Below, piece after piece: positions 7,657 through 15,109 of a stretch of DNA of 64,000 nt. The notes under the pieces are model-generated. The model saw only the letters and a program-made list of their open reading frames with translations, did no database searches and had not been told where the DNA came from. The translations under genes and the position numbers were made by a program. This DNA is from Shewanella fidelis ATCC BAA-318. Lineage in GTDB: Bacteria; Pseudomonadota; Gammaproteobacteria; Enterobacterales; Shewanellaceae. The first letter of the stretch is position 1. Each line of letters opens with the position of its first letter. The stretch spans positions 124,001-188,000 of the forward strand of contig NZ_JADX01000014.1 of NCBI RefSeq assembly GCF_000518605.1, read 5' to 3'.

Positions 7657-8106
7657 TTAGCCCACCTTACTTAACCGCTTAAATCGCGTCACATTCGACT
7701 CTGTACTCTGTGCCCTTACAGCCAAAAACACTTTATAACAATCTGAGCAAACATAGCGACCCGATAGCGTGTTCTTCGTTTCAAACTGATTACAGAAGCT
7801 ACATAAGCCAAAATTGATAGCCTTCTTTTGCATACAAGAGGCGATCGGCGTCTGAGTTACCGGCCTAGATGGAATAGACTCCGTAAGCATTAGCAGTTTT
7901 TCACTTATACCAACCAACAGCAAATTAAACAGATATATTGTTGAGGCAATAATAACCGAGGCGATCATGGTCATGATACTGAGCTCAGAGCCCTGACTTT
8001 TAAGCACAAAAACTAAACCTGCGATACACATTAACAAGGCTAAACTGGTCAATGCTTTAGCTATTAATGGTAATTGCTCGCTAAGCTCTAATTGCCTGTT
8101 GACCAT
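7657..8106 (-). CDS. Membrane protein with C-terminal zinc-ribbon, unknown function
   Basis: A 149-residue protein with two hydrophobic segments (residues about 14-34 and 40-65) and a cytoplasmic tail holding two Cys pairs, CSFC near residue 98 and CSDC near 120, spaced about 20 residues apart. The pairs could bind one zinc. I do not recognise the family. Its start codon overlaps the stop of the upstream His-rich gene (TAATG), so the two are translationally coupled and probably act together. Confidence 0.6.
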   Translation of the reverse strand: MVNRQLELSEQLPLIAKALTSLALLMCIAGLVFVLKSQGSELSIMTMIASVIIASTIYLFNLLLVGISEKLLMLTESIPSRPVTQTPIASCMQKKAINFGLCSFCNQFETKNTLSGRYVCSDCYKVFLAVRAQSTESNVTRFKRLSKVG

Positions 8107-8495
8107 TAACCTAACTCTTTAATTAAGTAAACCACACCATCTTTTTCATATACATTTTTAACTTCATTGCCCTCTCCTAATACGACAACTTGGTTACCGT
8201 TTTCAGTGACTGCATTCCCCGCCGCATCCAAAACAATCGCTATGCCTAATGCGGTCACTAATGGAGAGCGGTAAGCGTGATAATGATGGTGATGTTTAGG
8301 CACAACAATGACCTGAGTCTTTTTATAGGGTTTTCTGATTTTTTGGCACTTGATCCCACCAGCACGATCACAGCCAATTGTCGCAGCTTCAACAGGAAAA
8401 GAGCTAACAGCTAAAAGGCTAACCGTGCTGGTTAAAACTAAACAATTAGCAAAAAAAAACCTTCCTAGAAAAGTCAAACCCGTTATCAATTTCAT
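8106..8495 (-). CDS. Exported His-rich small protein, unknown function
   Basis: The start is set at the ATG at 8495, which follows AGAGGTGG with a short spacer; a longer reading frame to 8597 lacks such a site. The 129-residue product begins with a hydrophobic segment and a likely signal cleavage after FPVEA. The mature part carries two Cys residues (CDRAGGIKC), a basic stretch, a His cluster PKHHHHYHAYRS, one hydrophobic segment (ALGIAIVLDAAGNAV) and an acidic tail. A metal-binding role is conceivable from the His cluster but is only inference. It is coupled to the zinc-ribbon membrane protein downstream. Confidence 0.6.
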   Translation of the reverse strand: MKLITGLTFLGRFFFANCLVLTSTVSLLAVSSFPVEAATIGCDRAGGIKCQKIRKPYKKTQVIVVPKHHHHYHAYRSPLVTALGIAIVLDAAGNAVTENGNQVVVLGEGNEVKNVYEKDGVVYLIKELG

Positions 8496-8598
8496 TTGCC
8501 ACCTCTTATCACTATTAAGATGTGAAAGAGTATAAACCACAAATGTACACATGTATAGACAAAGAGGTAGCAAGCCGCGTAAATTTATTTCCAACATT

Positions 8599-8622
8599 AA
8601 AAAAGGGCATAAATGCCCTTTT
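8599..8622 (-). terminator. Terminator of the csg operon
   Basis: AAAAGGGCA pairs with TGCCCTTTT around TAAA. On the minus strand the hairpin ends in TTTTTTAAT, about 18 bp after the csgG stop codon. Confidence 0.8.
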
Positions 8623-8639
8623 AATCGACTTACTCATTA

Positions 8640-9488
8640 TTACCCTTGGTCAATCCGCGCTTGAACTCGCTCGGGAGAGTGAGCCTCTAACCAATATTTC
8701 TGTAACACAGGGTTATTTAATCCTGCTTGCGCGTCAGCAAGATTCCAAGCACGCTTCCAAATACCATCAGCAATCATATGAACAACCGCACTTTCAATTG
8801 CTTGTGCCACACATAAACTAACAGGCTCATTTGATGTATAGCCGACTTCTGATTCGAGCAGTTCTTGTGCATCAATAAACTTAAACACTCCAGCTGTTAG
8901 CTCTTTAGATAATACTGACTTCGTTGTTGTCACACTGCTTAGTAATCGACCAGTACGAATATCAACTGCCCTCAAATTCACCGTAACACTATCCACTCTA
9001 AACTGGCTTGATGCACCGATACCTAAATACCTGGCACCGGCTCCACCTGTACGCACATTGGTATCGTAGGCAACAATACCGCCTTCCATCAATATTTGTG
9101 CAGAATTTAACTGACTCAGACTATTAGCATCACCTTTAAGCCCTGCACGCAAAATTTTCCTTTCAGTTAATAAGTTTTGCAATCCTTCACGCTCAACCGG
9201 AATAAACCAACTGGAATCGTTTAATGCCTGCGCTAAAAATGCTGTACCACTTTGCGGTACGGCCGTTGAAAAATTACTTGATGGAATAGGTTTATATTGA
9301 CCTGTTTGATCACGAAAATCGTAAACAGCAGCGACCATACTCCCCTGAGGACTAGGTAAACCAATTAAGTCATAATAGGTGTCACTTTTTGGCATTAAAC
9401 TCGTTGAAGGCTCGATTTGCTCTAGTTCACTTTTGGCAGTGCAAGCGCTCAAACAACATATCATCAATAGTGGAATTAGCTTTCTCAT
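8640..9488 (-). CDS. csgG: CsgG, curli outer-membrane secretion pore lipoprotein
   Basis: A 282-residue lipoprotein (lipobox LSAC, Cys16) very close in length to E. coli CsgG (277 aa). Recognisable family regions are SPQGSMVAAVYDFRDQTGQYKP, a match to the VVAVYDFRDQTGQ core, then SNFSTAVPQSGTAFLAQAL, WFIPVEREGLQNLLTERKI and the ring-forming GARYLGIGASSQFRVD. CsgG forms a nonameric ungated channel for curlin subunits, with CsgE and CsgF as partners. It is the last gene of csgDEFG, 3 bp behind csgF. Confidence 0.95.
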   Translation of the reverse strand: MRKLIPLLMICCLSACTAKSELEQIEPSTSLMPKSDTYYDLIGLPSPQGSMVAAVYDFRDQTGQYKPIPSSNFSTAVPQSGTAFLAQALNDSSWFIPVEREGLQNLLTERKILRAGLKGDANSLSQLNSAQILMEGGIVAYDTNVRTGGAGARYLGIGASSQFRVDSVTVNLRAVDIRTGRLLSSVTTTKSVLSKELTAGVFKFIDAQELLESEVGYTSNEPVSLCVAQAIESAVVHMIADGIWKRAWNLADAQAGLNNPVLQKYWLEAHSPERVQARIDQG

Positions 9489-9490
9489 TG

Positions 9491-9904
9491 TTAACCTGCT
9501 CCCGTACTGCTATCTACCAATCCACCAACTTCAATAATCGTCGTCTCTCCAGTAAGCACATCGGTAATATGTACTAAGAGTGCACCATCTTCATTAACGA
9601 CTTGAATCTCAAAGTCATCGGTTTTCAGGTAACCTTCTCCACCATTAGCCGCATCATTAAAAAGCTGACTCATTAGTCTTGATTCTAATGAGCTAGCTAG
9701 ACGCTCTAATGCTGTTGGCGGCACATAACTCGAGCCTCCAGTATGCTTATTCTGTGCAGAGGCGTTAGATAACAAGTAAGAGCCATTTAAGTAGCTGCCG
9801 CCAAAATTGGGATTGACCGGGGTATAAATTAACTGAGTCGCTTGGGCGCTGTTAGCTACAAGCCAAAATCCCCCGCTAATAACCATTATTGAGATTTTTT
9901 TCAT
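9491..9904 (-). CDS. csgF: CsgF, curli assembly protein
   Basis: The start is placed at the ATG at 9904 because AAGGA lies 6 bases upstream; an in-frame ATG 6 bp earlier overlaps that site. The 137-residue product has a signal peptide (cleavage near ANSAQA). The CsgF signature follows directly after it: TQLIYTPVNPNFGGSYLNGS, the segment that inserts into the CsgG channel, then a helix and the C-terminal FEIQVVNEDGALLVHITD. CsgF anchors the nucleator to the cell surface. It lies between csgE (12 bp gap) and csgG (2 bp gap). Confidence 0.95.
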   Translation of the reverse strand: MKKISIMVISGGFWLVANSAQATQLIYTPVNPNFGGSYLNGSYLLSNASAQNKHTGGSSYVPPTALERLASSLESRLMSQLFNDAANGGEGYLKTDDFEIQVVNEDGALLVHITDVLTGETTIIEVGGLVDSSTGAG

Positions 9905-9916
9905 GGACATTCCTTG

Positions 9917-10372
9917 TTAAAACTCATCTGCAGCAAGATCTGGATCGAGAAACTTTGTCCAACTCGCTTGCTTCTGCTGTTGCTTCAATTTTTGGTTTAC
10001 GTACTTTGCTGCCGACATTGCTTGTTCATCAATATTACGACTAGCTGGTGATACAACCGTGATATAAACGGGTTTCCTATTCAGTAAAATACTGATTTTA
10101 CTGCCGCTACGAGCAGTTGCTTGCTCTACTATCGTTAAGCCTGAATGGCGAGTTACACCACCAATATCCCGATAATCTGCAACAAATTGGCGATAAAACC
10201 TATGTCCAAAGCGAGTCATTGCACGATTAAGGATCAAGCCATCAATCAAGTCTGTCTCTACTCTAGGCGGCTTATCACTAGTGCTGTTTACTGTTAACGA
10301 CTTATTAAGCGTTATCTCTTGGGCATAAAGACTGGAGCAACAAAGCAGTAAACCTAACGGCCAACGACTCAT
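9917..10372 (-). CDS. csgE: CsgE, curli secretion specificity factor
   Basis: A 151-residue periplasmic protein with a short signal peptide (LLLCCSSLYA). The conserved CsgE region spans FGHRFYRQFVADYRD, LTIVEQATARSGSKISILLN and VYITVVSPASRNIDE, and the end DPDLAADEF closely parallels DLAHDEF of E. coli CsgE. CsgE forms a cap on the CsgG channel and selects curlin subunits. The gene overlaps csgD by 4 bp. It is about 20 residues longer than the E. coli protein, mainly in the N-terminal part. Confidence 0.92.
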   Translation of the reverse strand: MSRWPLGLLLCCSSLYAQEITLNKSLTVNSTSDKPPRVETDLIDGLILNRAMTRFGHRFYRQFVADYRDIGGVTRHSGLTIVEQATARSGSKISILLNRKPVYITVVSPASRNIDEQAMSAAKYVNQKLKQQQKQASWTKFLDPDLAADEF

Positions 10373-11004
10373 TGCGTCACTTCGTGCAAATTAGTTTGCG
10401 CCCAAGCGATTGCTTGGCCTCGGCTAGATACACCTATCTTTCTAAACGCTCGATAAAGATGCGTTTTGATAGTACTTTCACTAACAAATAGCTGATTAGC
10501 GATATCAATATTAGTGCTACCGCTTCTTAGTACCTGCAACACTTCTCGTTCACGAATAGTGAGTGTTTCTACATCATCGGTAACAGCATCTTTAGCGTTG
10601 CTAGATTCGATCAAATCCTGAGGAATAATCACCTTACCTTTAACGATTTCAACCATCCCCTCACCAATCTGCTCAAGTGATGCATCTGAATAAAACACCC
10701 CAGCAGTTACTGACGCTTGTATTAAAAAGCTGACATCAACTTGTTGTGGAAAATGGAGAAATACGACTCGCGCTACATTGCTTCCTTTCTCAATTTTGCG
10801 CTGGATTTGGTAGGCTGTTTGTACATCAACACTTGCTAAATCAATAAGAATGATAGTAATGCGGCTTTCCAGTAAATCTCCATTAAAATGTTCAGGTGAA
10901 ACACTGTGTAATTTAACCAAAAACTCTTGCGGCCATCGCGTATTAAGGAGATCTGAAAAGAGATGTGAACGAGTGACGACCACCCAATGTGTAACTTTAA
11001 ACAT
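10369..11004 (-). CDS. csgD: CsgD-like LuxR-family regulator
   Basis: The start is placed at 11004, where GGAGG stands 6 bases before the ATG; a longer frame to 11031 lacks this. The 211-residue protein has an N-terminal receiver-like domain, atypical as in E. coli CsgD, and a C-terminal LuxR/FixJ helix-turn-helix (LTIREREVLQVLRSG, then ANQLFVSESTIKTHLYRAFR). It is encoded directly ahead of csgEFG, with a 4-bp overlap to csgE. It probably activates the curlin gene upstream and its own operon. A 93-bp gap separates it from the curlin gene. Confidence 0.88.
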   Translation of the reverse strand: MFKVTHWVVVTRSHLFSDLLNTRWPQEFLVKLHSVSPEHFNGDLLESRITIILIDLASVDVQTAYQIQRKIEKGSNVARVVFLHFPQQVDVSFLIQASVTAGVFYSDASLEQIGEGMVEIVKGKVIIPQDLIESSNAKDAVTDDVETLTIREREVLQVLRSGSTNIDIANQLFVSESTIKTHLYRAFRKIGVSSRGQAIAWAQTNLHEVTQ

Positions 11005-11097
11005 AAATTGCCTCCGTGTACCTTTTACCATCCATGTGCGTTACAGTGTAATACATACGCGTAACATACCTAAAACAAATATTGGATTTATGTTCTC

Positions 11098-11751
11098 CTA
11101 ATTCGTGACGTATCCTTGAGTTATCTGAGCTGATCGGTTTTGCCCATATTGGATAACAGACACTGCATGCCCTGTACCATTTTGATAAATAGTTACCTCA
11201 CTTTGCTCACCAATTTGTAAAACCGATGCTCGGTTGTCATTACCTTGCTGATTTAAGTCTAAGCTCAAAAAAGCACCTTGTTGAGAAGAGATAAGCACGT
11301 TATTAAAGCCATTTTGCAATATGTCAGCTTCGACTTCAGCGCCATTTTGATGCGCTAGAACAAAGTTACGACCACCGACCTGATCTACATTTATCTGAGT
11401 AGCCACACCACTTTGGCTTAAGATTGCTGTATTCGATCCCCCTTGCTGACTAACTCGACCGTTTAGATCACTGCCATTTTGCAAGATGGAAGCCTGATTA
11501 TTAAAGCCACTTAACTCATCGACTTGACTAAGGTCTTCAGTCGCTTGTGTCGCTATAGATGTCAGTAAGCCTGTTGCGATAACGCTACTAATAAGCAAAA
11601 TACTGCAAACAGAGCTTAATTCTTTATAAACCTTGAGGTAATTCATTACGCGACGATCAACCTTAACTCGAGCAAATTGAGATAACGCGGTCATTATGTA
11701 GGTAATTAATCTCTGCTTCATCAGACCTGAGTATGAAAGGCTGTGCATCAT
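11098..11751 (-). CDS. csgB: Curlin-repeat subunit, CsgB-like
   Basis: The frame holds 217 codons. The C-terminal 150 residues are about six curlin repeats of 21-22 residues, each with the glutamine/asparagine pattern (for example SILQNGSDLNGRVSQQGG and VLQIGEQSEVTIYQNG). These form the beta-solenoid of curli. The exported part is preceded by a hydrophobic segment (SSVCSILLISSVIATGLLTS) starting near codon 50, which is deep for a signal peptide. Internal Met codons at 11721 or 11646 are therefore more likely starts than 11751, and the one at 11646 gives a normal signal peptide. It is called CsgB from context and irregular repeats; a CsgA role is possible, since no other curlin gene is in the window. 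Confidence 0.8.
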   Translation of the reverse strand: MMHSLSYSGLMKQRLITYIMTALSQFARVKVDRRVMNYLKVYKELSSVCSILLISSVIATGLLTSIATQATEDLSQVDELSGFNNQASILQNGSDLNGRVSQQGGSNTAILSQSGVATQINVDQVGGRNFVLAHQNGAEVEADILQNGFNNVLISSQQGAFLSLDLNQQGNDNRASVLQIGEQSEVTIYQNGTGHAVSVIQYGQNRSAQITQGYVTN

Positions 11752-11932
11752 TAAGGTTATTTAGCGGAATAAAATAAGACTAAACTACTAGTCGTGAACC
11801 CTAAGTATTACATGGATGAATATCAGAATATAAAGTAATGCTCGGTATTATTTGATAAATCGCAAATGGGCAAAGGAACTTAACAAAGGTCCTTCGCTCA
11901 CAGACAAATGCGAATATAAGAGCCAGCTTTTA

Positions 11933-13081
11933 TCATTGCAAAGATGTAAGCCAATTTAGCTTAGCTAAATAAACGTCTTTATCTTCACTAGACGATGAGT
12001 GCGTAAGAGCTAACGAAATAGCTTTTTTCGCTTGTTGAGGTTCGCCTAATTGAAAGTGTACCTGTGCTAAATCGTAATAAGCTCTATGGAAATAAGAGGT
12101 GTTTTTCAAGAATTTATTAAGGTATATCTTAGCACTTTGATAGTCTTGCTGTGACATCGCATCTACAGCTTGCAAATACCATGCGTAAGGACTTTGCTCA
12201 TCAAGCTTCAACAGTTGTTGTTTAATAAGGTTAGCTTGTTCTGTTCTTCCTTGTAAACGAAGCAAAAAGTGATAATTACTTAACAAGTAAATTTTATTAT
12301 CCGCCACTTCTAATCCGTAACGATACAGTTTTTCAGCTAACTCCAGCTCACCTAACTTTCTTAAAACAACTGCCTGCATATTAATAGCCGGTTCATAAGC
12401 TGGCGCCATACTTAAGCTCTTATTTAATAATCGATAAGCGTAATCCAGTTTTCCCTCAAATATTGCATCTGCGGCTAGATTTCGATAAAACATCGCAAAA
12501 AACTCATCTTGATCTATTATTTTCCCACCACGATCGTATTTATCAGGAAAGTAATCAATTTTGACTCTGTTCCTACCAAACAGGGCTTCGTTCTGATTTT
12601 CAACCGTTTCATACATAAATGTTCGAACGTGATCGGATGTCACTGCGACGTTATCAGAAATATCAAGCAATACTGGCATGGTATGCATAACCTGAAAACG
12701 CAGCTCCACTTGCAGTTCATTAGCAATCGCAAACGTTAACATGGCTAGTGCCATGCAGTTACCGCCATTATCGACAAGCGACTGACTTGCGAAATAATTT
12801 TTACCTTGATAATTAAAATTAACTAACCGCTTTTTTATGTACAACATAGCTTGCTTATAATTAGCTAAGTTAGCCACATGCTCTTGTTGAAGAAATTCTT
12901 GCAATGCAATTATTTGCTCAGGACTTAAACGATAAAAATCCTCTGGTGTCGGAATAGTCTGCTTAGACGTCGCTGCAACATAGTCTAATTTGGGTAGTAT
13001 TGGCGTGGAGTAATTTGTGTCTGTTGTTGCCTTGCATCCATGTAACAGAATCAATAATGGTAAAAAAAACACCAGTCGCAT
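11933..13081 (-). CDS. TPR lipoprotein with transglutaminase-like Cys/His core, unknown function
   Basis: A 382-residue lipoprotein (lipobox LHGC, Cys16). Residues about 95-160 contain NGGNCMALAMLTFAIANEL with Cys109 at a helix start and SDHVRTFMYE with His151. This order and spacing resemble the Cys-His core of transglutaminase/papain-like folds, though a third catalytic acid is not clear. From about residue 200 to the end there are several tetratricopeptide repeats (YEPAINMQAVVLRKLGELEL, then AYYDLAQVHFQLGEPQQAKK). The protein is probably tethered in the periplasm. It lies alone between the curli genes and the nitrate cluster, about 180 bp from the curlin gene. I do not know its role. Confidence 0.6.
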   Translation of the reverse strand: MRLVFFLPLLILLHGCKATTDTNYSTPILPKLDYVAATSKQTIPTPEDFYRLSPEQIIALQEFLQQEHVANLANYKQAMLYIKKRLVNFNYQGKNYFASQSLVDNGGNCMALAMLTFAIANELQVELRFQVMHTMPVLLDISDNVAVTSDHVRTFMYETVENQNEALFGRNRVKIDYFPDKYDRGGKIIDQDEFFAMFYRNLAADAIFEGKLDYAYRLLNKSLSMAPAYEPAINMQAVVLRKLGELELAEKLYRYGLEVADNKIYLLSNYHFLLRLQGRTEQANLIKQQLLKLDEQSPYAWYLQAVDAMSQQDYQSAKIYLNKFLKNTSYFHRAYYDLAQVHFQLGEPQQAKKAISLALTHSSSSEDKDVYLAKLNWLTSLQ

Positions 13082-13248
13082 AAAACATTCCTTTGTATAA
13101 ATCTATTGCCCTAGCTCACAACTAAAACTATCACTGTCTAGCACTATTATGATGACTAGGCATAGATAGTTGTTAATCTGCGATGTCTATCGAAGATTAA
13201 AGCCTACAATAAACAGAACACGCTTTTAAAGCATTAACTTAAGTAATA

Positions 13249-15105
13249 TTAAAACATGACTAACAATAAAATCACCAGTAAAAATATGCTACTTAGGCTC
13301 TGCCAGAACAATAGTGGCCGCCTTGCTATCAAAGGTCTAGTTTGGTTCGCTTGATGCCACTGTTGTTCTGGCGTTCTCATATCATAAAGCCATTCACTCG
13401 TATCAGAATGCCTTTTACTGGCATCTATGTTTAATGACTTTCTGATTGCGTAATCCATCCAGATTGGCACCAAAGGATTAAGCTCATAGCTCGGTGTATA
13501 TTGTAGTTTATAAAAATCCTCTAACTTTTTGCACCCTGCTTGTTTTGCTTTAAATGGTAATTCTCCTGTAAGCATCTCAAATGCGATCACAGCCAGAGAA
13601 TAAAGATCAGCTTGATGACTTCCCTTGTAACGCAACATTACTTCAGGTGCTGAATAGTCTGCAGTACCAAGAACTTGTTCCCCTCCCACAGGGGAGCTAA
13701 TTTCAGCAACTCCTTTTATAAAACAAGCTCCAAAGTCAATGATTTTGACTTGCTCATCACCATCAATTAATACATTTTCTGGTTTGAGATCTTGATGCAG
13801 AGTATCCCTTCTGTGAAATGCCCTCACGCCTGCTTCTATCTGAGTCAAAATCCTTAGTACAGTTTTGGGATCAGGCTTAGGATTTTTCCGTATCCACTGT
13901 TTTAGAGTCATCCCTTCTATGTATTCTGTTAAGTAATACAACGCTGTTTTCGTCTTGCCTATATCGCGAATTGCAATAACCTGCGGGCTTCGGATCCGCT
14001 CGCCAATCCAGCTTTCCAGTATAAAACGCTCGATATAAGCAGGATCATCTTGATAGTTAAGTGATGGGGTTTTCATACTTGCAAGCTGACCTTGCATATC
14101 CTCAATAAGGTAAACTTGGCTACGTTGACTTTGATAGATAGTTTTCAAGATGGTGTAACCGTCAAGTTTCATACCTACACTTAATGCTGGTGGAAACGGC
14201 ATTTGAGTAAGGCTACCGTGCAGATCATCGATGCTTAGTTCAGGTAACGCATTAACACTAATACATTGGCAACTAACGTTATCTATCGAGCCGTTATTGA
14301 TTGCCGACTCTACAAGCTGTTGACTCAGCTCCTCACAATCGGCGTCAGTAAATGCTCTTTTATCGTTAACTAAACGAGCTTCAATTATGCCTTTAATATT
14401 GATATCGTCTAAAACATCATGTACACCATCAGTCATTAATAGATAAATATCATTAACCCCTAGCGCAATAGATTGATAATCCACATCAATATTTAGATCT
14501 AATCCTAATGCTCTCGCTAAATATTTATTGCCATGCCCTACGAGACTGACATGATCATAAGAAAGCCTTTGAAGTTGCCCTTCTCGGTAGCGGTAGATCC
14601 GTGAATCACCAATATGCAACATATGTAAATGACAGGATTTAAACACTAGCGCACTAAAAGTACATACATAGCCACGCCTTGCATCTCTGTAATCTTGACC
14701 AAGCCCGTAAAGCCAACGGTTTAATGCTGTAAGTACTTTTGAACTCGATTTCTTAACTGACCATAGGGCAGGAGTTGAATAATAATCGGCTAGAAAATTA
14801 CTCACACTTATTGCTGAGGCCGCAGCACCTTTTTCCGCTAGACTAACCCCATCACTAATTGCAGATACTGCCCCTTTGGTTGTCAGCAAATGGCCGTTAG
14901 GAATACGGATCCCAATCGCGTCTTCATTTTGCGCTTTAGCCCCTTTATCTGAAAACTGACCAGCTGATAAGCACAGCTTTGCTTCCGTTGCAAAAGGAAA
15001 GCAGTGCTGTTCACTATCAACAGATGACTGATTTAGGATGACTGACGTAACCTCTGTGCTTGCACAAAGGCGAGTTACCTCGCCAGACAATTGCGTATTA
15101 GCCAT
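13249..15105 (-). CDS. PP2C phosphatase-serine/threonine kinase fusion protein
   Basis: This 618-residue protein joins two domains. Residues about 45-285 form a PP2C-type phosphatase with metal-binding acids in QNEDAIG (near 60), AISDGV (near 84) and LLMTDGVHDV (near 228). Residues about 305-575 form a Hanks-type kinase: HQDLKPENVLIDG (near 439), IDFGACF (near 456), YSAPEVMLRY in the activation segment and DLYSLAVIAFEMLTG. A hydrophobic anchor (SLSSIFLLVILLLVMF) ends the protein. The glycine-rich loop is weak. Such fusions occur next to nitrate assimilation genes in several gammaproteobacteria. The gene follows the transporter gene by 4 bp and is the last of the nir operon, so it may tune transport or reduction of nitrate; this is inference. 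Confidence 0.85.
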   Translation of the reverse strand: MANTQLSGEVTRLCASTEVTSVILNQSSVDSEQHCFPFATEAKLCLSAGQFSDKGAKAQNEDAIGIRIPNGHLLTTKGAVSAISDGVSLAEKGAAASAISVSNFLADYYSTPALWSVKKSSSKVLTALNRWLYGLGQDYRDARRGYVCTFSALVFKSCHLHMLHIGDSRIYRYREGQLQRLSYDHVSLVGHGNKYLARALGLDLNIDVDYQSIALGVNDIYLLMTDGVHDVLDDINIKGIIEARLVNDKRAFTDADCEELSQQLVESAINNGSIDNVSCQCISVNALPELSIDDLHGSLTQMPFPPALSVGMKLDGYTILKTIYQSQRSQVYLIEDMQGQLASMKTPSLNYQDDPAYIERFILESWIGERIRSPQVIAIRDIGKTKTALYYLTEYIEGMTLKQWIRKNPKPDPKTVLRILTQIEAGVRAFHRRDTLHQDLKPENVLIDGDEQVKIIDFGACFIKGVAEISSPVGGEQVLGTADYSAPEVMLRYKGSHQADLYSLAVIAFEMLTGELPFKAKQAGCKKLEDFYKLQYTPSYELNPLVPIWMDYAIRKSLNIDASKRHSDTSEWLYDMRTPEQQWHQANQTRPLIARRPLLFWQSLSSIFLLVILLLVMF

Positions 15106-15109
15106 CCTC

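Noticed and set aside
8522..8821. A 99-codon plus-strand frame over the csg terminator and csgG end
   Set aside because: It crosses a terminator and the conserved 3' part of csgG; no ribosome binding site.
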